Positions 53,182 through 63,623 are shown, counted from the first letter of the stretch. The stretch: DNA of 64,000 bases from Thermoflavifilum aggregans (GCF_002797735.1 NZ_PGFG01000001.1:1984001-2048000); one strand, 5' to 3'. The notes: generated by a model from the letters alone, not told the origin. Made by a program: numbers and translations.

Positions 53182-54312
53182 ATGAAACTATTCAACTCTG
53201 TTTTATCATGTTTCTGTATCATCTGCGGACTGATGATACAAGAGTCATATGCTCAGGTTGATGGGCATTGCACCGCAGAGACGCGAAGCTTATATATACA
53301 CCTGAAGCAGGTTAGCAATCAGGGTAAAATGCTTTTGGGTCATCAGGATGATGTGTATTATGGCGTGGGATGGGCTTATGTACCCGGACGAAGTGACGTG
53401 CGTGAAGTGGCGGGCGATTATCCGGCCGTACTGGGTGGCGATCTCAGCGGTGTGGAGCTGGGCGATAGCCTGAACATTGATCATGTACCCTTCCAGCTAA
53501 TCAGACAGGCTGCTGTTGAGCAATTTCAGGCAGGCGGAGTAGTTACTTTCAGCTGGCATATGCATAATCCGGTTACCGGTTCATCGGCCTGGGATACTAC
53601 CGGTGAAAACGTGGTGGCTGCCATACTGCCCGGCGGACGGGCTCATGCCCAGTATGTGCGATACCTACAAAGAGGTGGAGCGTTTCTGAACAGTTTAAAA
53701 ACCTCAACCGGCAAACAGATTCCGATAATTCTCCGGCTTTTTCACGAATTAAACGGAAACTGGTTCTGGTGGGGACGTTCACATTGCACCGCTGCAGAAA
53801 TGAAAGCCCTCTGGCAGTTTACCGTTCAATATCTGCGCGACAGCCTGCATCTGCATCATCTGCTATTTGCCTGGAATACCGACCGGTTTGCAGATGCTGA
53901 TGCTTATCTGGAACGCTATCCGGGCGATGCATGGACAGACATTATCGGATTTGATATTTATCAGGCTTATGATATCGCTTCCAATCCGGCTTTCAGCTAC
54001 CAGCTGAGCCGTATGTGCCATCTGCTCGACAGTATCGCCGTCAGCCATGACAAAATACCTGCCCTCACCGAATTTGGATACAATACAATTCCCGACAGCA
54101 GTTGGTGGACACAGGTGCTCCAGCCAGCAATTGCGCCTTATCATCTGGCCTATCTGCTCGCCTGGCGCAATGCAGGAAAAAAACCGAACGGCAGTCAGGA
54201 ATTTTATGTACCCTATCCTGGACAAATTTCTGCGGATGATTTTCGGCAATTTGTTGCTTCAGGGCGTATTCTTTTACGAAGACAGGCTGCTATGCTGCAT
54301 CTTTATCAATAA
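53182..54312 (+). CDS. Glycoside hydrolase family 26 beta-mannanase
   Basis: A 376-residue secreted enzyme (signal about 1-24, ending SYAQ) with a GH26 TIM barrel. The acid/base is E189 in LFHELNGNWFWWG and the nucleophile E297 in ALTEFGYN; the GHQDDVYYGVGW stretch near the N-terminus is typical. It hydrolyses beta-1,4-mannan or manno-oligosaccharides, releasing mannobiose in related Bacteroidota operons. It is the first gene of an operon with an SLC5 symporter (3-bp gap) and an AGE epimerase, and is presumably under control of the divergent AraC protein. Confidence 0.93.
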   Translation: MKLFNSVLSCFCIICGLMIQESYAQVDGHCTAETRSLYIHLKQVSNQGKMLLGHQDDVYYGVGWAYVPGRSDVREVAGDYPAVLGGDLSGVELGDSLNIDHVPFQLIRQAAVEQFQAGGVVTFSWHMHNPVTGSSAWDTTGENVVAAILPGGRAHAQYVRYLQRGGAFLNSLKTSTGKQIPIILRLFHELNGNWFWWGRSHCTAAEMKALWQFTVQYLRDSLHLHHLLFAWNTDRFADADAYLERYPGDAWTDIIGFDIYQAYDIASNPAFSYQLSRMCHLLDSIAVSHDKIPALTEFGYNTIPDSSWWTQVLQPAIAPYHLAYLLAWRNAGKKPNGSQEFYVPYPGQISADDFRQFVASGRILLRRQAAMLHLYQ

Positions 54313-54315
54313 CGC

Positions 54316-56178
54316 ATGTGTTTGTTGAAAAGTTCCATGGGATTGAATCTAGCCGATAGCCTGATCCTCATTGCTTATCTGATGCTTACAGTAGCTGTAG
54401 GCTGGCTGTTGCGTCATCGGGCACGGCGTAGCAAGGAAAGCTATCTCATGGCCGGGAAATCACTGCCCTGGTATTTGCTGGGGTTGAGCAATGCTTCCGA
54501 TATGTTTGATGTATCGGGTACCATGTGGCTGGTGAGCGTGTGTTTTGTATATGGTTTTAAAAGTGTGTGGCTGCCCTGGCTCTGGCCGGTATTCAATCAG
54601 ATTTTCATGATGATGTATTTATCGGGATGGCTGCGGAAATCCAATGCCACTACCGGTGCAGAATGGCTGCAGACGCGCTTCGGCAACCACGTACCTTATG
54701 CCCGGGCATCGCATATCATCATTGTGGTATTTGCACTCATCACCTGTTTGGGTTACATGGCCTATGGCTTTATCGGCATGGGTAAATTTCTAGCTATTTT
54801 CTTCCCCTGGGAGCAGATATCCGCTCATTTGCCGGTGCATGTGCCGTCATACTGGGCGCCGGCTGTTTACGGGCTGCTGTTTAGCCTGTTTGCTTTGTTT
54901 TATGCTGTAATCGGTGGCCTGCACAGCATCGTAATCAACGATGTCATTAAGTACGGAATCATGCTGACGGCCTGCGCGGGATTAGGTATCCTGGTATTTC
55001 GTGAAACAGCAGCACATACACTACTTGTACCCCGCGAATGGTACAGCATCGGTTTTGGCTGGCACCTGCATATGCACTGGACTGATGCATTATCGGCCGT
55101 GAATCAGAAAATACAATCCGACGGGTATCAGTTATTCGGAATCTTTTTTATGCTTATGTTGTTGAAAGGTATATTGGCCAGCATGGCCGGTCCCGCACCT
55201 AATTACGATATGCAGAAAATCCTGAGTACACGCCATGCGCGGGATGCAGCAAAAATGAGCGGATCAGTAAGTGTCATCCTGTTGCCACTTCGTTATACAC
55301 TCATCATGTCGCTTACGCTTCTTGCCCTGATACACGATCGTGATTTAAACCTGCATTTGTTTGGCACACAACAAATGGATTTTGAAGTAGTGTTGCCCGC
55401 AGTGATTCAACATTTGCTCCCTGCCGGACTATCGGGTTTGTTGTTAACTGCATTGCTGGGTTCATTTATGGGTACCTTCAGCAGTACCATCAATGCAGCT
55501 CAGGCATATCTGGTTAATGATATTTATCTGCGTTACATTCACCCACGCGCATCCCGCCAAGCAGTAATTCGCATCAGTTATGCATCTGGCATACTAGTAG
55601 TCACAGGCATCCTGCTCAGCCTGGTGATCAGAGATATCAACAATATTTTGCAATGGATTGTTTCTGCTCTCTTTGGCGGATATATTGCTGCCAATGTATT
55701 GAAATGGTACTGGTGGCGCATGAACGCAGGCGGATTTTTCTGGGGTATGTTAGCAGGCATCTGTACAGCCCTGCTGTTCAGTGCATTTTTAAAGAATGCG
55801 GATTTTTTATATGCTTTCCCTTTGCTGTTTCTCGTATCTCTTATTGCATGCATCATTGGTTCCTACAGCCTTCCGCCCACTCCTCAATCAGTGCTTACTT
55901 CATTTTACATACAGGTGCGGCCCTGGGGATTCTGGAAACCGGTGCACCAGCATGCGATGCAACAGATCCCTGATCTACAACCCAATCGTCGTTTCAGGCA
56001 TGATATGATGAATGTGGCATTGGGCATAATGGCCCAGCAATGCCTGACCTTAATGCCTATGTATCTGCTGATTCATCATATCCGGGCTCTCATAATTACA
56101 ACCGTTATCCTGATCAGCATCACATTTGTATTATGGAAAACCTGGTGGAAACCTTTGCATACCGATGCATACAACTGA
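54316..56178 (+). CDS. Sodium:solute symporter (SLC5 family)
   Basis: A 620-residue inner-membrane transporter with about 13-14 hydrophobic segments. The N-terminal SLC5 motifs SYLMAGKSLPWYLLGLSNASD and MFDVSGTMWLV are present, as is the GLLLTALLGSFMGTFSSTINAAQAYLVNDIY stretch (broken here only in description) of the sodium site. Position between a mannanase and an AGE epimerase points to mannobiose or a related disaccharide as substrate. The start ATG is 3 bp after the GH26 stop; a second ATG at codon 8 is possible. The 3' end overlaps the next gene by 14 bp. Confidence 0.92.
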   Translation: MCLLKSSMGLNLADSLILIAYLMLTVAVGWLLRHRARRSKESYLMAGKSLPWYLLGLSNASDMFDVSGTMWLVSVCFVYGFKSVWLPWLWPVFNQIFMMMYLSGWLRKSNATTGAEWLQTRFGNHVPYARASHIIIVVFALITCLGYMAYGFIGMGKFLAIFFPWEQISAHLPVHVPSYWAPAVYGLLFSLFALFYAVIGGLHSIVINDVIKYGIMLTACAGLGILVFRETAAHTLLVPREWYSIGFGWHLHMHWTDALSAVNQKIQSDGYQLFGIFFMLMLLKGILASMAGPAPNYDMQKILSTRHARDAAKMSGSVSVILLPLRYTLIMSLTLLALIHDRDLNLHLFGTQQMDFEVVLPAVIQHLLPAGLSGLLLTALLGSFMGTFSSTINAAQAYLVNDIYLRYIHPRASRQAVIRISYASGILVVTGILLSLVIRDINNILQWIVSALFGGYIAANVLKWYWWRMNAGGFFWGMLAGICTALLFSAFLKNADFLYAFPLLFLVSLIACIIGSYSLPPTPQSVLTSFYIQVRPWGFWKPVHQHAMQQIPDLQPNRRFRHDMMNVALGIMAQQCLTLMPMYLLIHHIRALIITTVILISITFVLWKTWWKPLHTDAYN

Positions 56179-57337
56179 TACATTTCAACAATTACCCAAA
56201 CAATGGGGAACGGCCTGCCGGCGCATTCTTCAATGGTGGATGGAATATGGCATGGATCCGTCAAAACAATTTTTTTATGGAGAAGTCAGCAATTCCAACA
56301 AGCCAGATGTCCATGCCTCCAAAGGACTGGTGATGCATGCCCGCATCATGTGGAGTTTTGCTGAAGGCTACCGCTATTTTCAGCAAGCTGATTATTTGCA
56401 GGTAGCCGCACAGGCCGAACTTATCCTGGATCGTTGTTTTCGTGATGCTGTATATGATGGATATTACTGGAAAATAAACAGCAGCCATCAACCGGAAGAT
56501 CATCGCAAAATGCTGTATGGGCAGGCGTTTGTATTATATGCTTATGCATCCATGTATGAAGCCACACGCGAATCCCGTTTTCTGGACCGGGCATTATCTT
56601 TGTTTCACTGCATAGAAACCCATGCACATGGTAACTATTATTACGCAGAAGCATTTGATGAGCACTGGCAAGCCCTTCCTGATGCCAGGCTAGATGAACA
56701 GGAGCCTTTATTTCTCTATAGCTTGAATGCACATTTGCATCTGATGGAAGCTTATACGGCTTTATACACAGTTTATCGTGATACCTATCTTTTCTCCCGT
56801 TTGCAGCATATTGTCACCATCATTCAGCAAAAATTCTATCACAATGGACATCTGCTCCTGTGGATGCAGGATCAAGATAAACCCGCTTCTTCCCACATCT
56901 CACCCGGACATGAAATTGAAACAGCATGGCTGATCATGGATATGATGAAAAAATCGGGTTATGAAAATGCTGAATGGTATGCCATGATCAATCAGCTTGG
57001 AGATCAGGTATTGAAACATTTATATGCACACAACGGATTGATGGAACCCGTTCATCCGCCTGAAAAACAATGGTGGGCACAAGCTGAGGCTATGACAGGA
57101 TTTTTGCGTTTATATCTTTTTTCCCGGAATGAAATTTTTCTGAAAGCTTCCCTGGATACTTGGAAATGGATTCAGCAATATTTAATTGATGAACATGACG
57201 GAGAATGGTTCTGGGGAACTGATGCACAAAACCGGGTATTGATGCACCGCTATAAAGCTGGCTTCTGGAAAGGGCCCTATCATGCAGTGCGGGCATTAAT
57301 ACAAAACATCGCGTTATGGAAAGAAATACATGCATAA
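56165..57337 (+). CDS. AGE-family epimerase, probable mannobiose/cellobiose 2-epimerase
   Basis: About 390 residues from the ATG at 56165, which overlaps the SLC5 stop by 14 bp. An (alpha/alpha)6-barrel protein of the N-acylglucosamine 2-epimerase superfamily. Visible marks: LYGQAFVLYAYA, GHEIETAWLIMD (His and Glu of the active site), KQWWAQAEAMTGFL, and KAGFWKGPYHAVRALI with the C-terminal catalytic His. In mannan operons this enzyme converts beta-1,4-mannobiose to mannosyl-glucose; with GH26 and SLC5 beside it that is the best reading. Cellobiose epimerase is the alternative. Confidence 0.87.
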   Translation: MHTTDTFQQLPKQWGTACRRILQWWMEYGMDPSKQFFYGEVSNSNKPDVHASKGLVMHARIMWSFAEGYRYFQQADYLQVAAQAELILDRCFRDAVYDGYYWKINSSHQPEDHRKMLYGQAFVLYAYASMYEATRESRFLDRALSLFHCIETHAHGNYYYAEAFDEHWQALPDARLDEQEPLFLYSLNAHLHLMEAYTALYTVYRDTYLFSRLQHIVTIIQQKFYHNGHLLLWMQDQDKPASSHISPGHEIETAWLIMDMMKKSGYENAEWYAMINQLGDQVLKHLYAHNGLMEPVHPPEKQWWAQAEAMTGFLRLYLFSRNEIFLKASLDTWKWIQQYLIDEHDGEWFWGTDAQNRVLMHRYKAGFWKGPYHAVRALIQNIALWKEIHA

Positions 57338-57362
57338 AAAATGGCGGCTGAAAAACCGCCAT
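57336..57362 (-). terminator. Terminator of the SusCD operon between convergent operons
   Basis: ATGGCGG / CCGCCAT forms a 7-bp stem with an 8-nt loop (57341-57362). Read on the minus strand, six T residues follow the stem, the form of an intrinsic terminator for the susC-susD-lipoprotein operon. On the plus strand it overlaps the end of the epimerase transcript. Confidence 0.8.
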
Positions 57363-57427
57363 GGGGTTTAACCCTGTTGATTCCTTTACCCGATCAACAA
57401 TCTGCCGGTGCGGGCAGGATAAAGAAA

Positions 57428-58474
57428 TTATTTCACCAGCAAAATATCATCTACGTAAAGCGTGGCACTGTTGCTTCCATTAGGCCCATGAATCTGAAAA
57501 TCCAGCCGTTCAATAGGGAATCCGGAAATAAAATCTGTTTTAAACTTATAATAAGTCCACACATTTGCTGGAACAGTGATAGTTTGCGTGGTTCCTCCGT
57601 TTTCTGATCTCACATCCACTTGCACATCCTGATTGGGATCACCTTTAATCCAGAATGTGTAATATGTATATTGTGATGCATCAATGGTGGGATCGCAATG
57701 CAGACTGATGGCCTGCCAGCCGCCGGGTGCAAACACAGCTTTAATGGAATGTGTTCCTAGTACAGCATAGTCAGTTGACACACTCACCGTTGCCCATGAC
57801 CAGTTATAAATACCCGTTCCGAAATTTTCTGTAAACAATTGTTTTGCGTTATCAACACTGATCAGTTCCTGTTGCGTGGTAATAGTACCCGACGAGTTTG
57901 TGATATCCAATCTGGCACGGCTTACCGTTGTAGATGGCATCTGAATCACCAGCGTTTTACGATCCTGTGATACAATGCTAGCCTGATCATTCGTGCCATG
58001 CAGTATGACTTGTGTAACATCATCCAAATTATTTCCTGTAAGCGTAATTTTTGTTCCGGTTGTGAACTCGGGCAATGAAACACTCGTGACTGTCGGCAAT
58101 GCAATGACAGTGAATGGAATAATTACAGAATCACCTTTTGCGTTTGTTATAATAATCTGCTGAGGTCCACCAAAAGCTGTGTCTGGCACACGGAAAATCA
58201 ATGCATGATCTGTATTGAACTCCGGATTAAAAGGAGCAGGCACTCTTCCTTTATCAAAAATAATGGAACGAATACCAGATAAACCTGATCCGGTAATATA
58301 CACCACATTATTGCCTGCTGCAGAATCGGGAAAAACCTGCTGCACGACCGGTACAGAAGCTGAATTTTTTTTGCAGGATGAAAATAATATGCCACAGGCT
58401 GACAGCATGATGGCCATTAAAATCAGCTTATCATGGAATAATTTAAAACTTTGCATAGCAAACAGTTTTTGCAA
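57428..58474 (-). CDS. Surface glycan-binding lipoprotein with IPT/TIG domains
   Basis: A 348-residue lipoprotein; the lipobox cysteine lies in LFSSCKKN. Two IPT/TIG immunoglobulin-like domains (about 40-120 and 125-205, VQQVFPDSAAGNNVVYITGSGL and LPEFTTGTKITLTGNNL) precede a C-terminal jelly-roll, carbohydrate-binding-like domain (NWSWATVSVSTDYAVLGTHS ... LYVDDILLVK). This is the layout of SGBP proteins encoded after SusD in polysaccharide-utilisation loci. It would bind mannan at the cell surface. Start at either 58474 or the ATG at 58456. Confidence 0.87.
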   Translation of the reverse strand: MQKLFAMQSFKLFHDKLILMAIMLSACGILFSSCKKNSASVPVVQQVFPDSAAGNNVVYITGSGLSGIRSIIFDKGRVPAPFNPEFNTDHALIFRVPDTAFGGPQQIIITNAKGDSVIIPFTVIALPTVTSVSLPEFTTGTKITLTGNNLDDVTQVILHGTNDQASIVSQDRKTLVIQMPSTTVSRARLDITNSSGTITTQQELISVDNAKQLFTENFGTGIYNWSWATVSVSTDYAVLGTHSIKAVFAPGGWQAISLHCDPTIDASQYTYYTFWIKGDPNQDVQVDVRSENGGTTQTITVPANVWTYYKFKTDFISGFPIERLDFQIHGPNGSNSATLYVDDILLVK

Positions 58475-58491
58475 CTACAAATGATTTGAAT

Positions 58492-60117
58492 TTAAAATGT
58501 ATAATGCACGGGAGGCTTTGCCAGTTCCGGATCAGCCAACACTTCATCTGAAGGAATAGGCATAAACAACTGATTCGGATTCTGCAGATTACCACCAATA
58601 TGATTGATGCTGCCATCACTGTTCAATGTTCCTCTTTCCTGTGCATTGATGATTTGTTGGGCTTTGGCAAATCCCTGGCGTTGGATATCAAACCAGTAAT
58701 CACCTTCAAAAGCAAACTCTACCCTTCTTTCATGCATAATCATATCTTTTGTCAAACTATTCACCGGAGGCAAACCCGATCTTTCGTGCACGGCGTTGAA
58801 TGCTGCCAGAGCTGAAGCGTCGGAAGTAGTTGATTGTGTACCCAAAACAGCTTCTGCATAAATCAACAATACATCTGCATATCGCAGAATATAAATGGGC
58901 ATATCATTTCCGCCCTGGCTATCAAAATTGAATCCGGTACTTTTGGGGCCTATCACATATTTCAATGAGTTGGAACGTGTGCCTGTGGTGATATGATAGG
59001 CATCGTCAGGCTGGCCTCCTGGCATAGTATCATAAGTAAAACCACCAGGAAAATTTACATTTTTCCAATCCGGGCGATAAAATCCTTGTTGCATCACTGA
59101 CCAGGATTTACGCAGATCACCTGATTGATAGGCATTTAGTAAATCCAGTGTAGGTATCACGGAAGAATAACCGGTATTAAAATCAGGTTTGAGCAAAGGT
59201 GCGGGCCCGGCATAAGCCTGAATGGCATTGGCATAGGAATAGCCTCCGGATGCTACCCATTGCAGGGCAAACAAAGTTTCCTTGCTGGCTTTGGCAATAT
59301 CGGGATTGGTGAACATACCCAGGTAATCCGGATTCAAGGCAATATTTCCAGTAGCCTGTGCGTAATCAATTACTTGTTTTGCTTTTGCGGCAGCGCTATC
59401 ATAATACTGAGGCTGATTAAAAAATGTGGCGAGATATAAAAACAACTTTGCCTCCATGCCAATAGCCGAATATTTGGTAACCCTTCCGGGCTGATAGGGT
59501 GTTTCAGGCAGGCCGGCTTCTGCAGATTCCAGGTCAAGCAAGGCAAACTTCAGCACATCTTCCTGATAATACCGGGGCACATTGAAATTGCCTGAATCAG
59601 CGAGAGCCACCGGATCAGTAATGATGGGTGCATCACCATATACCCTGCCGATATAAAAATAGGCAACACCACGAATGAAACGCGCTTCGGCAATTCCCTG
59701 ATCGAGATATGCAGGATTGCTCACCTGTGATTTTTTCTGCTGAAAGGTATTGATCAGCACATTGGCATTACCAACCACTTTGTAAAACGCATTCCAAGCA
59801 TTCAGATCCTGTCCGTCGGTAGCCTGCACGGTCATATACACGTATGTATTGTTACCATAATTCGGATCACCTGCTGAAGTCATCATATTGCCGCTATAAA
59901 CTTCGCCAATGCAATGAAAGGCTTTGTCAATAAAATTATACCATACCTGATTATATAACAGGCTGGTAGCCCCGTTTACCTCATCCGGGGTATTGTAATA
60001 GGTATCAAGTGTGGGATTATTTAATGAAGGGCGATCCAGAAAATTTTTGTTACACGACGCAAACCAGAAGGATATGCAAATTAGTGCATATAAAAAATTA
60101 GTACGTTTCATATTCAT
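58492..60117 (-). CDS. susD: RagB/SusD family nutrient-uptake lipoprotein
   Basis: About 541 residues starting at ATG 60117 or 60111. A signal with lipobox cysteine (SFWFASCNKN) marks it as a surface lipoprotein. SusD features: NFLDRPSLNNPT at the mature start, four TPR-like helical pairs (EARFIRGVAYFYIGRVYGD, AKLFLYLATFFNQPQYYDSA) and the C-terminal VEFAFEGDYWFDIQRQGFA. It caps the SusC transporter and captures oligosaccharides. Follows susC by about 20 bp. Confidence 0.94.
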   Translation of the reverse strand: MNMKRTNFLYALICISFWFASCNKNFLDRPSLNNPTLDTYYNTPDEVNGATSLLYNQVWYNFIDKAFHCIGEVYSGNMMTSAGDPNYGNNTYVYMTVQATDGQDLNAWNAFYKVVGNANVLINTFQQKKSQVSNPAYLDQGIAEARFIRGVAYFYIGRVYGDAPIITDPVALADSGNFNVPRYYQEDVLKFALLDLESAEAGLPETPYQPGRVTKYSAIGMEAKLFLYLATFFNQPQYYDSAAAKAKQVIDYAQATGNIALNPDYLGMFTNPDIAKASKETLFALQWVASGGYSYANAIQAYAGPAPLLKPDFNTGYSSVIPTLDLLNAYQSGDLRKSWSVMQQGFYRPDWKNVNFPGGFTYDTMPGGQPDDAYHITTGTRSNSLKYVIGPKSTGFNFDSQGGNDMPIYILRYADVLLIYAEAVLGTQSTTSDASALAAFNAVHERSGLPPVNSLTKDMIMHERRVEFAFEGDYWFDIQRQGFAKAQQIINAQERGTLNSDGSINHIGGNLQNPNQLFMPIPSDEVLADPELAKPPVHYTF

Positions 60118-60138
60118 CCGATTTTGAAGAATCATCAA

Positions 60139-63100
60139 TTAAAATTGTATGCTGGCTCCTGCTGTAAATGAACGCGGAACCGGATAATGACCATAATCCA
60201 CATTCATCAGTAACACATTATTGTTAAATGCACCTAATTCCGGATCATATCCTGAATAACGCGTAAAGGTGTACAGGTTATGGGCGGATATATATACACG
60301 AGCACCCGACATTTTAAGTTGCGAAATCCATTTTTCAGGAAATGTATATCCAATAGTCAGATCCTGAATCCGCAGATAGGATCCGCTTTCTATAAAACGA
60401 TCCGATATTTTCAGGTTATTGTTATTCCATTGATTATAACGAGGAAGTTTACCATTGGGGTTGGATGAAGTGTATCGATCCATCACCGTATTGAGTTGAT
60501 TCTGGTATACATTAAACAACGATTCGGTAAGCATCCTGGAATAATTATAAATCTGATCACCATACACACCATTTAAAAATATGGTGAGGTCAAATCCTTT
60601 ATACTGCAAAGTATTTGAAATGCTGTAGGTAAACTTCGGATTGGGATTACCGATAAAAGTCTGATCCGCATTGGTAATCTTGCCATCCCCATCAAGGTCT
60701 TTGTAACGGATATCTCCCAGCCAGGTGCCCGTGGGTTGCACCGGTAACATGGGCTGTGGCCCTTTATTCAGATCATCCATCGTCCGATACAAACCATCTG
60801 TTACAAAACCATAGAAACTACCAACAGGATGACCCGCCGTGGTTACCGTTAGTGTTTGCGGGGCAAAGTCCATACTTTTGCCATACAAGGCAGCCTGCTG
60901 GGTAGTAAGGCTGTTGAGCATATTCCGATAATGGCTGAACACCACGGTAGTGTTCCATTTCAGATTTTGCGACTGAATATTATGTGAAGTAAGCGAGATA
61001 TCTATCCCTGTATTGGTCATCCTACCTGCATTCACCACAGGTGGTTCAATATCTTGATAACTGTTGTTTGGCGGATTGGGATCCAGCCCCGCAAAACCAG
61101 GCAGCACAACGGAAAGAATGGTATGCGAGGTGGTTTTTTTATACACATCTACAGTAAACTCAATTCTGTTTTGCAGCAAACCACCATCCAGGCCTGCATT
61201 ATACGTAATCACTGATTCCCAGGCCAAGGCAGGATTTCCGGCATTGGCCGGCGCACCCGGTGCATTGTTTTGTCCAAACAGCCCGATAGCATTGGTTGCC
61301 AGCCGGATATTTGTGCTGTATGCATTTTGAACCGGTGAATTCTGATTACCTACAGCACCGTATCCTGCACGGAGTTTCAGATAACTCAATGCTCTCCAGT
61401 TTCTAGCAAATGATTCATTTGTCACAGTCCAAGCTGCCGATACGGCCGGGAAATTACCCCAACGCTTTTCCGGACCAAAAGATGAAGAGCCATCACGCCG
61501 CAGTGATAAGCTCACACTATAACGGTTGTCATACGTATAATTTGCACGAGCAAAATATGACTCCATGGCCCATTGATACTTTCCGCCACCGGTTTGTGAG
61601 GGATCTATGGTTCCTGCAGCCAGCGATTCAATATTGAGTGTGAGATCCGTAACCGTTACCCAGGAACCATCATAGTTTGACTCCTGGGCTTCATGACCGG
61701 CTACTATATTCACCTGATGTTTGCCAAAAGCATGATTGTAAGTTAGATAACTTTGCAGCCCCCAGTAAAGGCTCACGCCGCGATCTTCCCTCAGGCGGCT
61801 GGGACCAATAATTAAATTTCCATACGGATTAAAAATGTTGGGCTGGAAAGCCGTGTTTTGGGTTAGCTGATAATCATAATTCAACTGATTGCGAAAATCC
61901 AGATCAGGTGTAAACTGGATATCCACATAAGCATTTCCGAATGCTTTCTGTTGACGAGCACGCACATCACGCAACAGAGCCAGGGCTACCGGATTGATCT
62001 GATCGCCAAAGGGAACCCCCTGAATATTGGTAGTAGTAAGATAATTACCATTCAGATCTTTTACCGGCGTAGCCGGGCTGTTGTAAAGCATTACACTGAT
62101 CACCGACTGTTGCCCGTCTGTGAGTGTTACTTTTTGTTCTGTTTTGGAAAGATTGCTGCTGAAGCCGGCTTTCAACCAGCTTTTCACCTGCTGATCAATG
62201 CTGATGCGGCCTGCATATCGCCTGAACCAGGAACCTATGACTGTTCCGGTCTGATTAAAATAGTTTCCGGAAAAATAATAGGTGGTGCGGTTATGACTCC
62301 CTGAAAAAGACAATTGATGATTCTGCACGTGCCCGGTTTGAAAAATAGCATCCTGCCAGTTGGTACCCTCACCCAGCAATTCAGGGTATTTAAACTCCCC
62401 GATTGAATCCAGCGTACCCACCTGGTTGGGAGCTACCTGATTCATGTAATTGAAATCCGCAATCACGGAATTGTAATAACGCGCATATTCCTGCAGGTTC
62501 ATCAAGGGGAGTTTTTTTGCCACATCATTCCATCCGGTATACACATCATAGCTGATCCGGCCTTCCTGGCCCTGCAGGCCGTGTTTGGTTGTAATCAGAA
62601 TCACACCGTTCGCTCCCAACGATCCATAAATAGCCTGTGCCGAGGCATCTTTGAGGATATCAATCGAGGCAATATCGTTGGGGTTCAGTGTAGCCAGTAC
62701 GCTTTGCACATTTTGCCCGGGCACACCGCCCAGCTGATCCTGACTGGTGCTGGTAGTGCTGGTGAGGATGGGTACGCCGTCAATCACATACAATGGGTTG
62801 CTCCCGTTGACGGAGGTAATACCCCGGATACGCACGGCCACTCCTCCACCTGGCTGCCCCGTATTGGCTGAAACGGTCACACCGGGCACTTTCCCCTGCA
62901 GCATCTGATCCACTCCCGCTTCAGGAATACCCTGAATAGCTGATGCTTTTAATGACGCAATCGAAGAACTCACATCCGCTCTTTTTTCCGCGCCATAGCC
63001 AATGACCACCACATCAGACATCAGATGGGAAGCGGGTTGCAGGGTGATGGTCACATGTTCCCGGTTTTCGATGGGTATTTGCATCGTTTGCATCCCGATG

Positions 63101-63354
63101 TAACTAACCACCAGCGTTTTGCCTGCCTCCGGGACCTGAAGCTGAAAATGTCCCTGCGCGTCGGTAATTGTTGCCAGATTGGATATTTCCCTGATTCGAA
63201 CCGTAGCTCCCGGGAGAGGGCTGCCATCTTCATTGTTTACCGTGCCGGAAAGAGTTCGGGTTTGCGCTTCTGAAAAAAACGGGAGTATAAGCATCCCGGC
63301 CAGGGCAATAAGGAGTATGCATCTATTCATGATGAAACCTGTTTTTTTGTTCAA
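60139..63354 (-). CDS. susC: SusC/RagA family TonB-linked outer-membrane protein
   Basis: A 1071-residue outer-membrane transporter. Signal peptide (about 9-30, ending SEAQ), a CarboxypepD_reg-like domain (RTLSGTVNNEDGSPLPGATV), the plug with MSDVVVIGYGAEKRADVSSS and RIRGITSVNGSNPLYVIDG, and a beta-barrel ending in an aromatic strand (TAGASIQF). With SusD it imports oligosaccharides using TonB energy. It opens the minus-strand operon of the mannan locus. Alternative start at ATG 63330. Confidence 0.95.
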   Translation of the reverse strand: MNKKTGFIMNRCILLIALAGMLILPFFSEAQTRTLSGTVNNEDGSPLPGATVRIREISNLATITDAQGHFQLQVPEAGKTLVVSYIGMQTMQIPIENREHVTITLQPASHLMSDVVVIGYGAEKRADVSSSIASLKASAIQGIPEAGVDQMLQGKVPGVTVSANTGQPGGGVAVRIRGITSVNGSNPLYVIDGVPILTSTTSTSQDQLGGVPGQNVQSVLATLNPNDIASIDILKDASAQAIYGSLGANGVILITTKHGLQGQEGRISYDVYTGWNDVAKKLPLMNLQEYARYYNSVIADFNYMNQVAPNQVGTLDSIGEFKYPELLGEGTNWQDAIFQTGHVQNHQLSFSGSHNRTTYYFSGNYFNQTGTVIGSWFRRYAGRISIDQQVKSWLKAGFSSNLSKTEQKVTLTDGQQSVISVMLYNSPATPVKDLNGNYLTTTNIQGVPFGDQINPVALALLRDVRARQQKAFGNAYVDIQFTPDLDFRNQLNYDYQLTQNTAFQPNIFNPYGNLIIGPSRLREDRGVSLYWGLQSYLTYNHAFGKHQVNIVAGHEAQESNYDGSWVTVTDLTLNIESLAAGTIDPSQTGGGKYQWAMESYFARANYTYDNRYSVSLSLRRDGSSSFGPEKRWGNFPAVSAAWTVTNESFARNWRALSYLKLRAGYGAVGNQNSPVQNAYSTNIRLATNAIGLFGQNNAPGAPANAGNPALAWESVITYNAGLDGGLLQNRIEFTVDVYKKTTSHTILSVVLPGFAGLDPNPPNNSYQDIEPPVVNAGRMTNTGIDISLTSHNIQSQNLKWNTTVVFSHYRNMLNSLTTQQAALYGKSMDFAPQTLTVTTAGHPVGSFYGFVTDGLYRTMDDLNKGPQPMLPVQPTGTWLGDIRYKDLDGDGKITNADQTFIGNPNPKFTYSISNTLQYKGFDLTIFLNGVYGDQIYNYSRMLTESLFNVYQNQLNTVMDRYTSSNPNGKLPRYNQWNNNNLKISDRFIESGSYLRIQDLTIGYTFPEKWISQLKMSGARVYISAHNLYTFTRYSGYDPELGAFNNNVLLMNVDYGHYPVPRSFTAGASIQF

Positions 63355-63615
63355 TCTTTTACATCAGCTTCTCACACAATACCCATTCTCATCAGCAAAC
63401 AAAATTCTGCTGTTTTTTTATAGAATTCTTACACTTTTTTATCCATTTTTGATATTTTATTTGCAAGATTACCTATACATAGTCATAATTATATTGCGTT
63501 CTTTTATCCATTTTCCATGTAAATCCTTTCCATTTTTTAAATATGCAGCCCCCGTTATGACTTTGTTTCTCCAATCGTTTTGAGCTTTGATCAGAAATAA
63601 TACATCAAAAACAGC

Positions 63616-63623
63616 TAAATTTG
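63616..63623 (+). promoter_or_regulatory. Bacteroidota -7 element for the LLM oxidoreductase
   Basis: TAAATTTG, a perfect TAnnTTTG, lies 16 nt before the ATG at 63640. A TTTG at 63586-63589 is 26 bp upstream, longer than the usual spacing. The remaining ~260 bp between here and susC hold nothing recognisable beyond AT-rich sequence. Confidence 0.5.
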
